A stretch of DNA of 64,000 nucleotides from Kribbella voronezhensis (GCF_004365175.1 NZ_SOCE01000003.1:372001-436000), one strand, 5' to 3'; positions 1 to 8,656 are shown, counted from the stretch's first letter. Numbers and translations are program-made. Notes: generated by a model not told the origin, from the letters alone.

Positions 1-1
1 C

Positions 2-331
2 CGGCTGGTCGGGGAGTGCGCACGGTGCCTGGTCGATGTCGAGGACGAGTTCCTCGCCGACGTCCAGGAGCTGTACGTCTACCCGGAGAGCGATGCCGAG
101 CCGGACGAGGCCAGCCGGATGGAGGGCGATCTGATCGACCTCGAGCCGGCGTTGAGGGACCAGGTGGTGCTCGCGCTGCCGTTCCAGCCTTTGTGTGCGG
201 ACGACTGTCCGGGCCTGTGCCCCGAGTGTGGGGTGCGCCTGGTGGAGGAGCCCGGACACAAGCACGAGGACCGGGGCGACCCGCGCTGGTCCGCACTGAG
301 TGACCTGCTCCCGCAGGATGAAAAACCGTAA
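2..331 (+). CDS. DUF177 (YceD family) protein, 3' part
   Basis: The frame is open from the left edge and gives 109 residues, so the N-terminal part lies outside the window. Two cysteine motifs mark the DUF177/YceD family: GECARCL near the visible start and a CPGLCPECG motif near the C-terminus. The protein ends in an acidic tail (LLPQDEKP). In bacteria this gene almost always sits directly before rpmF, as here (69-nt gap), and is linked to 23S rRNA or ribosome assembly, although the molecular role is not firmly settled. The codon frame and both motifs are seen; the function is family knowledge. Confidence 0.9.
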   Translation, partial: RLVGECARCLVDVEDEFLADVQELYVYPESDAEPDEASRMEGDLIDLEPALRDQVVLALPFQPLCADDCPGLCPECGVRLVEEPGHKHEDRGDPRWSALSDLLPQDEKP

Positions 332-400
332 GATCGCACAGCCAATTTCCAGCCAGCCGGCCGGGTCGCAAGCCCCCGGCCGAACCGAGGAGTCATAACC

Positions 401-592
401 GTGGCCGTTCCGAAGCGGAAGATGTCGCGCAGCAACACCCGGAGCCGCCGGGCGCAGTGGAAGACGACTGCCGCCGCGCTGGTCACCTGCGTGAACCCCG
501 CCTGCCGCGCCAAGCACCTGCAGCACACCGTCTGCCCGACCTGCGGCCAGTACGGCGCCAAGGGCGAGCGTCGCCAGGTCGTCGAGAGCTAA
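401..592 (+). CDS. rpmF: 50S ribosomal protein L32
   Basis: The 63-residue product begins AVPKRKMSRSNTRSRRAQWK after the initiator, the classic L32 N-terminus: very basic, binding 23S rRNA near the peptidyl-transferase region. Two cysteine pairs (CVNPAC and CPTC) make this the zinc-binding C+ form, so it is not the zinc-free paralogue that actinomycetes induce under zinc starvation. The GTG start is chosen because GAGGAG lies about 8 nt upstream and the family start matches. It is followed after 14 nt by rnc. Confidence 0.97.
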   Translation: MAVPKRKMSRSNTRSRRAQWKTTAAALVTCVNPACRAKHLQHTVCPTCGQYGAKGERRQVVES

Positions 593-606
593 ACGGCAAC
601 CCCCCA

Positions 607-1338
607 GTGAACTCTGCCAACGAAACGGGGCTCTACGCCGAGCTGAACCAACGGCTCGGCGTATCGCTGGCTGACGCATTACTGGAGCACGCCTTCACCC
701 ACCGTTCGTTCGCATACGAGAACGGTGGGTTGCCGACCAACGAGCGGCTGGAGTTCCTCGGGGACTCCGTGCTCGGCGTCATCGTCACGGAGTCGCTGTT
801 CCGCAACCATCCGGACCTGTCCGAGGGCCGGCTGGCCAAGCTGCGCGCGGCGGTGGTCAACATGCGCGCCCTCGCCGGCGTCGCCCGTGACCTCAAGCTG
901 GGCAAGTACCTGCGGCTCGGCCGGGGCGAGGAAGCCACCGGTGGCCGGGACAAGTCCTCGATCCTCGCGGACTGCGTGGAGGCGCTGATCGGCGCCGTCT
1001 ACCTGGACCGCGGGTTCGAGGTCGCCGGCCGGGTGGTGCACACGCTGTTCGACGAGCTGATGGAGTCGTCGGCGCGGCTCGGGGCCGGCCTGGACTGGAA
1101 GACGAGCCTGCAAGAGCTCGTCGCCCAACTCGGCGTCGGCGTCCCGGAGTACGTGATCGCCGAGTCCGGCCCGGACCACGCCAAGACGTTCGAGGCGCGG
1201 GTCCGGATCGGCGCGGACACCTACGGGCACGGCATCGGCCGGAGCAAGAAGGAAGCCGAGCAGCAGGCCGCCGAGACCGCCTGGAAGGCTCTGCGCGCGG
1301 CGCATCCCGACAGCATCGACCCGTCCCAGCAGCCTTAA
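607..1338 (+). CDS. rnc: ribonuclease III
   Basis: Double-strand-specific endoribonuclease of 243 residues, processing rRNA precursors and mRNA hairpins in the cytoplasm. The signature ERLEFLGDSVLG carries the catalytic acidic residues, a second acidic cluster is at DCVEALIGAVYLD, and the C-terminal 75 residues form a dsRNA-binding domain ending in a KKEAEQQAA helix. The GTG at 607 gives the usual RNase III length; no strong ribosome-binding site precedes it, so coupling to rpmF is likely. The stop is separated from the mutM start by 3 nt, a close pairing common in actinobacteria. A longer in-frame extension back to 457 overlaps rpmF and is not believable. Confidence 0.94.
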   Translation: MNSANETGLYAELNQRLGVSLADALLEHAFTHRSFAYENGGLPTNERLEFLGDSVLGVIVTESLFRNHPDLSEGRLAKLRAAVVNMRALAGVARDLKLGKYLRLGRGEEATGGRDKSSILADCVEALIGAVYLDRGFEVAGRVVHTLFDELMESSARLGAGLDWKTSLQELVAQLGVGVPEYVIAESGPDHAKTFEARVRIGADTYGHGIGRSKKEAEQQAAETAWKALRAAHPDSIDPSQQP

Positions 1339-1341
1339 GCG

Positions 1342-2196
1342 GTGCCCGAGCTTCCTGAGGTAGAGGTCGTCCGCCGCGGGCTCGCGGAATTCACCACCGG
1401 CAGGACCATCGACGCGGTCGAGGTGCTGCATCCGCGCCCGCTGCGCCGGCACCTGCTCGGGCCGGACGACTTCTCCTCGCGGCTGAAGGGCCAGGTCTTC
1501 GCCACGCCCGCGCGGCGCGGCAAGTACCTGTGGCTGCCGCTGGCCTCCGGCGACGCCGTCCTGACCCATCTGGGCATGAGCGGCCAGTTCCGCGTCCAGC
1601 CGGTCGGGGCCGAGGACGAGAAGCATCTGCGGGTCAGATTCCGGTTCGCCGACGACCGCGGAGAGGTCCGTTTTGTGGACCAGCGGATGTTCGGTGGTCT
1701 GTCGTACTCCGAAGGTGGCGCCGAGCTGCCCGCGGAGATCGCGCACATCGCCCGCGACCCGTTCGACCCGCTGTTCGACGACGACCTTTTCGTGGCGTCG
1801 ATCCGGCGCCGCAAGACCGGTCTGAAGCGGGCCCTGCTGGACCAGACGCTGGTCAGCGGAGTCGGGAACATCTATGCCGACGAGGCTTTGTGGCGTGCAA
1901 AGCTGCACTACGCCAAGGCCACCGAGACCCTGAAACCCTTACAGGCAAGGGAAATCCTCACCCATGCCCGCGAGGTGATGGGCGCCGCCCTGGATGTCGG
2001 CGGCACCAGCTTCGATGCCCTGTATGTCAACGTGAACGGGGAATCCGGCTATTTCGAGCGCGGTCTGGCGGTCTACGGCCAGGAGGGCTCGCCGTGCCCT
2101 CGCGACGGCCGCCCGATCCGTCGCGAGCCGTTCATGAACCGTTCCTCGTTCCGTTGCCCGAAGTGCCAGCCGGTGCCGCGACACGCCCGGTGGTGA
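1342..2196 (+). CDS. mutM: formamidopyrimidine-DNA glycosylase (Fpg/MutM)
   Basis: Bifunctional base-excision enzyme that removes 8-oxoguanine and formamidopyrimidines and nicks the abasic site. The N-terminus PELPEVE supplies the catalytic Pro and Glu after the initiator is removed; the helix-two-turn-helix contains the SGVGNIYADEALW motif; the C-terminal region matches the Fpg zinc finger (FMNRSSFRCPKCQ). Oddly, the first half of the finger reads CPRDG where the family normally has C-x2-C, so one zinc ligand is replaced by Asp. GTG start 3 nt after rnc; 284 residues is normal. Activity is very likely but the zinc site is unusual. Confidence 0.95.
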   Translation: MPELPEVEVVRRGLAEFTTGRTIDAVEVLHPRPLRRHLLGPDDFSSRLKGQVFATPARRGKYLWLPLASGDAVLTHLGMSGQFRVQPVGAEDEKHLRVRFRFADDRGEVRFVDQRMFGGLSYSEGGAELPAEIAHIARDPFDPLFDDDLFVASIRRRKTGLKRALLDQTLVSGVGNIYADEALWRAKLHYAKATETLKPLQAREILTHAREVMGAALDVGGTSFDALYVNVNGESGYFERGLAVYGQEGSPCPRDGRPIRREPFMNRSSFRCPKCQPVPRHARW

Positions 2197-2340
2197 GCGA
2201 GATATTGTTAATTGACGTACCTCAGGTTGACCCGTGGCTCAGCCGGTGTCACCCTAAAAGACGGCACACTTTTATGCGCTCCATGCCACTTCAGGGCTCA
2301 GGGGCGCCACACTGCCAGAACCCTTCCGGAGGACAGCACA

Positions 2341-2541
2341 ATGGCCAAGGCTCTTCTAGGGCACCTTGGAGGCACTGACCCGCGCATGCTCGAGCAGGTT
2401 CGTCTGCTCAACCGGCGTGTCGCCGATCTGGAGGCGCACGTGATGCGCTTGCAGGCAGAGAACGATCATCTGGTCGCAGCCGTTCACGAGGAACGACTGC
2501 TCACCGTCGACGAGGCTCTGCGCGCCCCCGCTTCGGTCTGA
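2341..2541 (+). CDS. small conserved coiled-coil protein, function unknown
   Basis: A 66-residue protein starting MAKALLGHLGG with a central heptad-like stretch (LLNRRVADLEAHVMRLQAEN) predicting a short coiled coil. It is preceded by a strong GGAGG ribosome-binding site about 8 nt upstream, which fixes the start inside a longer open frame. It lies between mutM and smc. I recall similar short proteins with this N-terminus in other actinobacteria but no established function. A hairpin follows the stop, suggesting a short transcript of its own or an end to the rpmF operon. Confidence 0.75.
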   Translation: MAKALLGHLGGTDPRMLEQVRLLNRRVADLEAHVMRLQAENDHLVAAVHEERLLTVDEALRAPASV

Positions 2542-2582
2542 GTTCGGCCGAAGCCGCACCACATCACCGTCCGCACCACCCA

Positions 2583-2615
2583 CGGCGGCGGCCCCCGTCC
2601 GGGCCTCCGCCGGTT
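2583..2615 (+). terminator. GC-rich hairpin after the small coiled-coil gene
   Basis: Twelve-base arms at 2583-2594 and 2601-2612 pair with a single mismatch around a 6-nt loop and are followed by GTTTC. It probably ends the rpmF-rnc-mutM-small-gene transcript before smc. The T-tract is weak, as is usual in high-GC genomes. Confidence 0.5.
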
Positions 2616-2754
2616 TCATGTCCGCAGTAGGTACAGTGAAGTGCGGAACTACTTCCCCGGGTAGCGGCACTGTCACCGTCTGTGCGGTGGCCGATGCAAG
2701 TTATGACGGTTCCTTTAGGTATCGTCTGTCCTTTCACGGGTTGGGAGCCTCGCT

Positions 2755-5700
2755 TTGTACCTCAAGAGCATGACGCTCCGAGGATTCAAGTCGTTCGCGT
2801 CGGCCACGACGATGAACTTCGAGCCGGGGATCACCTGCATCGTCGGCCCGAACGGTTCCGGGAAGTCCAATGTCGTCGACGGTCTCGCCTGGGTGATGGG
2901 CGAGCAGGGCGTGAAGTCCCTGCGCGGCGGCAAGATGGAAGACGTCATCTTCGCCGGTACGTCGGGGCGCGCGCCGCTGGGCCGCGCCGAGGTCGTGCTG
3001 ACCATCGACAACACCGACGGCGCCCTCCCGATCGACTACGCCGAGGTCACCATCTCGCGGACGATGTTCCGCAACGGTGGCTCCGACTACCAGATCAACG
3101 GCCAGAACTGCCGGCTGCTCGACGTCCAGGAACTGCTCAGCGACTCCGGTATCGGCCGTGAGATGCACGTCATCGTCGGCCAGGGCCAGCTCGACTCGAT
3201 CCTGCGCGCCACGCCGGAAGGCCGCCGCGGCTTCGTCGAGGAGGCGGCCGGCGTCCTCAAGCACCGCAAGCGCAAGGAGAAGGCGCTGCGGAAGCTGGAG
3301 TCGACCGAGGGCAACGTGCACCGTCTCGGCGACCTGATCGCCGAGATCCGCCGCCAGTTGAAGCCGCTCGGGCGCCAGGCGGAGGTGGCGCGGCGGGCGG
3401 TGACGATCCAGGCGGAGGTCCGCGACGGCCGGTCCCGGCTGCTCGCCGACGACATCGTGCAGGCGCAGTCCGCGCTGGAGGCCGAGCTCAAGGACGAGGC
3501 GGCGCTGACCGAGAAGCGGGCCCAGATCGAGGCGGCGCTGCGGGAGGCCCGCGATCTCGAGGCGACGCTCGAGGACGCGCTTCGGACGGATGCTCCGGCA
3601 CTGCAGGCCGCGCAAGATACGTGGTACCAGCTGTCCGGGTTCGGCGAGAAGATCAAGGGCACCGCGCGGATCGCCGCGGACCGGATCCGGTCGCTCAACG
3701 ACGAGGCCGACGAGCCGCGGGCCGGGCGAGATCCCGAAGAGCTCGAACTCGAGGCAGCGCGGGTCCGCGAGACCGAGGCGCAGATCGAGGCCGAGGTCGA
3801 GGCGCACTCCGAACTGCTGGCCGCGGCCATCGAGCGACGCCAGGACCTGGAGGCGCAGCACGCCGAGGAGGAGCGCCGGATCGCCGCGCTGATCCGGGCC
3901 TCGGCCGACCGCCGTGAGGGACTCGCCCGGTTGACCGGGCAGGTGAACGCGCTGAAGAGCCGCGCGGCCGCCGCCGAGTCCGAGATCGGCCGGCTGGCCG
4001 CCAACCAGCGCGAGGCCGAGCAGCGAGCCGCCAAGGCACAGCACGACTTCACCGCTCTGGAGACCCAGGTCGCCGGCCTCGATGCCGGCGAGAAGGGTCT
4101 GAACGACCAGTACGAGGCCGCCCAGAGCGTGCTCGACGAGCTCGAGGAGCGGCTCACCAAGCTTCGTGCCGAGGAACGCGACGCCGAGCGGGAGCGGACC
4201 GGCCTGGCCGCCCGCAAGGAGGCCCTGGAGATCGGGCTGAACCGCAAGGACGGGGCGGGCGCGCTCCTGGCCGCCTCGGAGCAGGTGACCGGCCTGATGG
4301 GTTCCGTCGCCGCCCTGCTGAGCGTGCGCCCGGGGTACGAGACTGCGATCGCCGCCGCGCTGGGGGAAGCCGCCGACGCCGTCGCGGTGGCGCACACCTC
4401 CGCCGCCATCGAGGCGGTCGGGCACCTGAAAGAGCATGATCTCGGCCGCGCCGGGATGCTGCTCGGCGACGCACCCGCCGAGGACTACTCGTCGTGGCCG
4501 CAGTTGCCGGGCGGCGCGACGTACGCCGTTGATGTCGTCGAGTGCCCGGAGACGCTGCGGCCGGCCTTGCGCCGGCTGCTCCGCAAGGTCGCCGTGGTCG
4601 AGGACATTCCCGCGGCCCGGTCGCTGATCCAGCACCTGCCCGACATCACCGCGACCACCCGCGTCGGCGACGTACTGGGTGCGCACTTCGCGTACGGCGG
4701 GTCGGACGCCGCGCCGAGCCTGATCGAGGTGCAGTCCGCGGTCGACGAGGCTTCGGAGAAGCTGATCGAGGCCACCGCTCGGAGCGAGCGGCTGCGGTTC
4801 GAGTTGGCGGCGCTGGAGCGCGAGCGGGAGCAGCAGAAGCAGTCCGTCGAGATCACCCTGGCCCGGCTGCACGAGTCGGACGCGGCGATGGCTGCGGTGG
4901 CCGAGCAGTTGGCTCAGTTCGGGTCGCTGGCGAAGGCGTCGCGCGGTGAGGCCCAGCGGATGGCCGAGGCGATCGCGGCGGCCGAGGAGGAGCGCGACCG
5001 GAACCTGTCCGGCCTCGCCGACCTCGAGCAGCGGTTGAAGGACGTCGAGCAGTACGGCGACGACGAAGGCGACGAGCCCGACACGGAGGAGCGCGACCGG
5101 CTGGCCGAGGCGGCCAAGGCCGGTCGGGCGGCCGAGATGGAGGCGCGGCTGGCCCTGCGGACCACCGAGGAGCGGGCCCGGGCGTTGTCCGGGCGGGCCG
5201 ACTCGCTGGAGCGCGCGGCCCGGCAGGAGCGGGAGGCGCGGGCACGAGCGATCGCCCGCGCGTCGCGGCGAGCCCGTCAGTCCGAGGCGGCGCAGGCCGT
5301 GCATCTGGCGGCCGGCCATGTGCTGGCCCGGCTGGAGAACTCGCTGCAGTTGGCTGCCGCCGAGCGCGCGGCGATCCAGGCTGAGCGCGCCGACCGCGAG
5401 CAGAGCCTGGCGCAGGCCCGTTCGGCCACGCGGAACCTGAGCAGTGAGCTGGAGCAGCTGACCAACACCGTGCACCGCGACGCGCTGGCTCGCGCGGAGC
5501 AGAAGATGCGGCTCGAGGCCTTGTACGAGAAGGCGCTCAGCGAGCTCGGTACCGAGGTGGAGACGCTCATCGCGGAGTACGGGCCGGATCAGCTCGTGCC
5601 GCCGCTGCCGGCCGCCGACGGCGACCCCGACCAGCCCGAGCTGGAGGTCGAGGGGGAGCCGTTCGACCGGGCCAAGGTGGCGAAGCGGCTGAAGGCGGCC

Positions 5701-6327
5701 GAGCGTGCTCTCGGCCAGCTGGGGCGGATCAACCCGCTCGCGCTGGAGGAGTTCGACGCGATGGAGGAGCGGCACCGGTTCCTGTCGGAGCAGCTCGAGG
5801 ACCTGAAGAAGTCCCGCCGCGACCTGATGGACATCGTCAAGGAGGTCGACGACCGGGTCGAACAGGTCTTCACCGAGGCGTACCGCGATGTCGAGGTCGC
5901 TTTCGAGCACGTGTTCAGCCGGCTGTTCCCCGGCGGCGAGGGCCGGCTCGTGCTGACCGACCCGAGCGACATGCTGAGCACCGGCATCGACGTCGAGGCG
6001 CGGCCGCCGGGCAAGAAGGTCAAGCGGCTGTCGCTGCTGTCCGGTGGTGAGCGCTCGCTGGTCGCGGTCGCCTTCCTGGTCGCCCTGTTCAAGGCCCGCC
6101 CGTCGCCCTTCTACATCCTGGACGAGGTCGAGGCCGCCCTGGACGACACCAACCTCGGCCGCCTGCTGGAGATCTACGAGGAGCTCCGCGAGAACAGCCA
6201 GCTCCTGGTCATCACCCACCAGAAGCGCACCATGGAGGTCGCCGACGCCCTCTACGGCGTCACCATGCGCGGCGACGGCGTCTCAGCCGTCATCTCCCAA
6301 CGAATCCGCGAACCCGAACCCGCCTGA
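2755..6327 (+). CDS. smc: chromosome segregation protein SMC
   Basis: The 1190-residue SMC ATPase organises and segregates the chromosome as a homodimer with ScpA/ScpB. The N-terminal ATPase half has Walker A GPNGSGKSN (about residues 32-40); long coiled coils flank a hinge around 510-640; the C-terminal half has the ABC signature LSGGE (about 1095) and Walker B FYILDEVEAALDD. The TTG start is chosen because MYLKSMTLRGFKSFA is the canonical SMC N-terminus and GGGAG lies 9-10 nt upstream. Smc stands between mutM and ftsY as in many actinobacteria, although ftsY is displaced here by 11 kb of accessory genes. Confidence 0.97.
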   Translation: MYLKSMTLRGFKSFASATTMNFEPGITCIVGPNGSGKSNVVDGLAWVMGEQGVKSLRGGKMEDVIFAGTSGRAPLGRAEVVLTIDNTDGALPIDYAEVTISRTMFRNGGSDYQINGQNCRLLDVQELLSDSGIGREMHVIVGQGQLDSILRATPEGRRGFVEEAAGVLKHRKRKEKALRKLESTEGNVHRLGDLIAEIRRQLKPLGRQAEVARRAVTIQAEVRDGRSRLLADDIVQAQSALEAELKDEAALTEKRAQIEAALREARDLEATLEDALRTDAPALQAAQDTWYQLSGFGEKIKGTARIAADRIRSLNDEADEPRAGRDPEELELEAARVRETEAQIEAEVEAHSELLAAAIERRQDLEAQHAEEERRIAALIRASADRREGLARLTGQVNALKSRAAAAESEIGRLAANQREAEQRAAKAQHDFTALETQVAGLDAGEKGLNDQYEAAQSVLDELEERLTKLRAEERDAERERTGLAARKEALEIGLNRKDGAGALLAASEQVTGLMGSVAALLSVRPGYETAIAAALGEAADAVAVAHTSAAIEAVGHLKEHDLGRAGMLLGDAPAEDYSSWPQLPGGATYAVDVVECPETLRPALRRLLRKVAVVEDIPAARSLIQHLPDITATTRVGDVLGAHFAYGGSDAAPSLIEVQSAVDEASEKLIEATARSERLRFELAALEREREQQKQSVEITLARLHESDAAMAAVAEQLAQFGSLAKASRGEAQRMAEAIAAAEEERDRNLSGLADLEQRLKDVEQYGDDEGDEPDTEERDRLAEAAKAGRAAEMEARLALRTTEERARALSGRADSLERAARQEREARARAIARASRRARQSEAAQAVHLAAGHVLARLENSLQLAAAERAAIQAERADREQSLAQARSATRNLSSELEQLTNTVHRDALARAEQKMRLEALYEKALSELGTEVETLIAEYGPDQLVPPLPAADGDPDQPELEVEGEPFDRAKVAKRLKAAERALGQLGRINPLALEEFDAMEERHRFLSEQLEDLKKSRRDLMDIVKEVDDRVEQVFTEAYRDVEVAFEHVFSRLFPGGEGRLVLTDPSDMLSTGIDVEARPPGKKVKRLSLLSGGERSLVAVAFLVALFKARPSPFYILDEVEAALDDTNLGRLLEIYEELRENSQLLVITHQKRTMEVADALYGVTMRGDGVSAVISQRIREPEPA

Positions 6328-6336
6328 GCCGAGCTG

Positions 6337-6666
6337 TCAGGCGGTGATGGTCATTGCGGTGATCTGGTTGCCGGCGGTCTCGAAGGTGAAGTGGGAGGGG
6401 CCGTTGTAGCCGTTGCCGCCGACCTGGGTGACGATGGTCAGCGGGTTGCCGGGGGTGGAGACCTCCGTGTCGGTGAAGGTGGCCTGTTTGCCGATCAGTT
6501 CGTTCTCGCTCCAGGAGCGGATCGCGGCGTGGCCGCGGAACTGGCGGCCCCAGTCGTCGACGTAGCCGTCCGGGGCGAAGGCGGCGACGAACGCGTCGTT
6601 GTCCTGGGCGTCGATGGCCGTCAACGCGCGCTGGATCGGTTCCGGGATTCCCGCTGGTGTGGTCAT
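6337..6666 (-). CDS. NTF2-like (SnoaL-type) small protein
   Basis: A 109-residue protein with the pattern of the NTF2-like alpha+beta barrel: an N-terminal helix (IQRALTAIDAQDNDAFVAAFAPDG), a VDDWGRQFRGHAAIRSW segment and a run of beta strands to the C-terminus. Such proteins are small ligand-binding or isomerase-type domains; the ligand cannot be told from sequence. The ATG at 6666 gives the compact domain; the frame stays open for 16 more codons upstream without a domain match. It converges with smc with only 9 nt between the stops, and is divergent from the lipoprotein gene. Confidence 0.78.
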   Translation of the reverse strand: MTTPAGIPEPIQRALTAIDAQDNDAFVAAFAPDGYVDDWGRQFRGHAAIRSWSENELIGKQATFTDTEVSTPGNPLTIVTQVGGNGYNGPSHFTFETAGNQITAMTITA

Positions 6667-6683
6667 AACGAGACGATAAACGG

Positions 6684-6711
6684 TGAACCGATCGGGCGGA
6701 TCGTCCGTGTG
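6684..6711 (+). promoter_or_regulatory. candidate ECF-type promoter of the lipoprotein gene
   Basis: TGAACC at 6684-6689 and CGTGTG at 6706-6711 are separated by exactly 16 nt and lie about 45 nt upstream of the lipoprotein start. This arrangement resembles the -35/-10 pair reported for the SigL/SigK-like ECF group of mycobacteria, and an ECF gene with that kind of anti-sigma partner lies 0.7 kb downstream. That the neighbouring sigma factor reads this promoter is an inference. Confidence 0.42.
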
Positions 6712-6755
6712 CATGGTGTCAACAGCCGAGCATCGTCCAGCCAGGGAGATCCATC

Positions 6756-7289
6756 ATGAAGCGCTTCGCCATCGCGGCCGGGACGGCCGTCCTCGGGCTG
6801 GCCGCTCTCACCGCCTGCGGCGGCGGCAACGGCGGCTACGGCAGCAAGCCGGCTCCCGCGCAGAGCAGCACCAGCCAGACCGCCGGCGGTCAGGCGGCCG
6901 GCGCGAAGCTCGCCACGGCCGACGTCGCGAACCTCGGCAAGGTAGTTGTCGACGGCAACGGCCGCACGCTCTACGTGTTCGGCAAGGACTCCACCAGCCC
7001 GCCCAAGTCCAACTGCGACGGCGCCTGTGCCGCGATGTGGCCGCCGGCGACGGCCGGTGCCAGTACGCCGAAACTGGACGGCGTGGACGCCTCGCTGGTC
7101 GGCACTGTCACCCGCACGGACGGCAGCAAGCAGCTCACGCTGGCCGGGCAGCCGCTCTACCTGTACTCCGAGGACAGCAAGGCCGGTGACGCCAACGGCC
7201 AGGGCTTCGGCGAGCTGTGGTGGGCGGTCGGTAGTGACGGCAAGAAGAACACCACGCAAGACTCCGACAGCGGCAACGCGGGCTACTGA
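6756..7289 (+). CDS. secreted lipoprotein with two COG4315-type repeats
   Basis: The 177-residue precursor starts with a lipoprotein signal peptide (MKRFAIAAGTAVLGLAALTAC, lipobox LTAC, lipidated Cys at about 21), then a Gly/Ser/Gln linker. Two repeats of the family annotated as secreted repeat of unknown function follow: one with GRTLYVFGKDS...CAAMWPP, the second with GQPLYLYSEDSKAGDANGQGFGELWWAV. The precise role is unknown; family members occur as surface lipoproteins. GGGAG precedes the ATG. The gene sits between an ECF-like promoter and a strong terminator, so it is probably monocistronic and may be a target of the ECF sigma factor next door. Confidence 0.87.
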   Translation: MKRFAIAAGTAVLGLAALTACGGGNGGYGSKPAPAQSSTSQTAGGQAAGAKLATADVANLGKVVVDGNGRTLYVFGKDSTSPPKSNCDGACAAMWPPATAGASTPKLDGVDASLVGTVTRTDGSKQLTLAGQPLYLYSEDSKAGDANGQGFGELWWAVGSDGKKNTTQDSDSGNAGY

Positions 7290-7316
7290 GCCTCGATGAC
7301 ATCGGCCGGCTTCCTT

Positions 7317-7344
7317 CTGCAGGGTCCCCACCGGGGCCCTGCAG
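7317..7344 (+). terminator. strong hairpin between lipoprotein and sigma genes
   Basis: CTGCAGGG (7317-7324) pairs perfectly with CCCTGCAG (7337-7344), and the interior CCCC/GGGG continues the stem around an ACC loop. It lies 27 nt after the lipoprotein stop and separates that gene from the sigma/anti-sigma operon. Confidence 0.6.
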
Positions 7345-7412
7345 TGTGTCGTGCCGGCGACACATCGCCTATCGTACGAACGACCGTGACGATCGAGGCC
7401 GGGAGGACTGCG

Positions 7413-7943
7413 GTGGGTGACGTGGACCGCCGGCCCGAGTCTGCCGAGGCGCTGGTCCGTTCGCTGTACGCCGAACACGGGCGCAGCCTGCTCGCCTACG
7501 CGACCCGGCTGACCGGTGACCGGGCGGCCGCCGAGGACGTCGTCCAGGAGACCCTGGTGCGCGCGTGGAAGCACGCCGACGACCTCACCAGCGGCAAGGG
7601 CTCCGTCCGGGGCTGGTTGCTGACAGTGGCCCGCAACATCGTCACCGACCGGGCCAGGGCGCGAGCCGTCCGGCCGGCCGAGGTGGCGGAGATCGCGGAC
7701 CGGCCGCCGGTCGAGGGCGACCACTCCGAGGCCGTGGTGAACAGCATGGTCGTGCTGGACGCGCTGGACCAGGTGTCGCCCGAGCATCGCGAAGTACTGG
7801 TGGAGCTGTACTACCGGGGCCGGTCGGTGACCGAGGCGGCCAAGGAACTGGGTGTTCCGCCCGGTACGGTGAAATCGAGATCGTATTACGCCCTCCGTGC
7901 ACTGCGTACGGTGATGGGACCCGGAGCGGAGGTGGCCAGATGA
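7413..7943 (+). CDS. ECF-family RNA polymerase sigma factor (SigL/SigK-like)
   Basis: A 176-residue extracytoplasmic-function sigma factor. Region 2 is seen at LVRSLYAEHGRSLLAYATRL through AAEDVVQETLVRAWKH, and region 4 at LPEHREV-like VSPEHREVLVELYYRG followed by the helix-turn-helix TEAAKELGVPPGTVKSRSYY. The GTG at 7413 is preferred to longer starts (7386 or 7296) because GGGAGG ends 6 nt before it. The stop overlaps the anti-sigma start by 4 nt (ATGA), the standard arrangement of a sigma with its regulator. Likely target: promoters such as the TGAACC site ahead of the lipoprotein gene. Confidence 0.92.
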   Translation: MGDVDRRPESAEALVRSLYAEHGRSLLAYATRLTGDRAAAEDVVQETLVRAWKHADDLTSGKGSVRGWLLTVARNIVTDRARARAVRPAEVAEIADRPPVEGDHSEAVVNSMVVLDALDQVSPEHREVLVELYYRGRSVTEAAKELGVPPGTVKSRSYYALRALRTVMGPGAEVAR

Positions 7944-8656
7944 GCGAGCACGATCCCTCGCAGCTGGGTGCCTACGTGCTGGGTGCGCTGGAGCCGGACG
8001 AGGTCCGCGAGGTCGACGAGCACCTGGCCGGCTGTGCCGAGTGCAGGGCCGAGCTCATCGAGCTGGAGGAGATGAAGGAGTTCCTGGGCGAGGTACCGCC
8101 CGAGGCGTTCCTGGACGGCCCGCCGACCGACGGCGACCTGCTGCTGCAGCGGACTCTGCGCGAAGTTCGTGCCGCCTCGGCGCCACAAGAGGCTCCGGTG
8201 GTCAGCGCAACTGCTGCTCCCAAGAAGCGCACCCGGTGGCTGGCCGTGGCCGCCGCTGTGGTCGTGCTTGCAGGAGCTGTCGGCGGCGGCGTACTGATCG
8301 GACGGCAGACGGCCGACAACCCACCAGTGGCGACCGAAACCGTGCCGGCGGGCTCCAAGCAGGTCATGGTGAGCGATGCCGGCACCGGTACGACGATGGC
8401 GGCCACCGTCGAGCCGCGAGCCGGGTGGAGCTGGGTCACCGTCACCATCGCGGGCCTGAAGGCGGGCGCCGAGTGCCAGATGTTCGTCACCGACAAGACC
8501 GGGAAGAAGTACGTCGCCGGTAGCTGGGTCGTCTCTCCGAAGGCCGCGCAGGAGGGCAGTCGCTTCGGCGGTGGCGTCCTCGTGCCGATCGACCAGGTCC
8601 GGTCGGTCGAGATCAGGACAATCCAGGGCGAGCATGTGGTGACCGCCGCGGTCTGA
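7940..8656 (+). CDS. membrane anti-sigma factor with zinc ZAS domain (RskA/RslA-like)
   Basis: The 238-residue protein has an N-terminal ZAS domain with the H-x3-C-x2-C motif (EHLAGCAECRAEL, about residues 29-41) that binds zinc and the cognate sigma factor, a linker, one transmembrane helix at about residues 100-120, and an extracytoplasmic C-terminal domain of the RskA type (TMAATVEPRAGWSWVTVTI to the end). Members release the sigma factor after redox change at the Cys motif or after regulated proteolysis. Start codon overlaps the sigma stop, implying translational coupling and near-equal expression. Confidence 0.92.
   Translation: MSEHDPSQLGAYVLGALEPDEVREVDEHLAGCAECRAELIELEEMKEFLGEVPPEAFLDGPPTDGDLLLQRTLREVRAASAPQEAPVVSATAAPKKRTRWLAVAAAVVVLAGAVGGGVLIGRQTADNPPVATETVPAGSKQVMVSDAGTGTTMAATVEPRAGWSWVTVTIAGLKAGAECQMFVTDKTGKKYVAGSWVVSPKAAQEGSRFGGGVLVPIDQVRSVEIRTIQGEHVVTAAV

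Noticed and set aside
2734..6219. Open frame of over 1100 codons on the minus strand opposite smc
   Set aside because: It is the mirror of a high-GC gene whose third positions avoid stops; the translation is Leu/Arg/Gly/Gln-rich with no domain, while smc has full-length family motifs.
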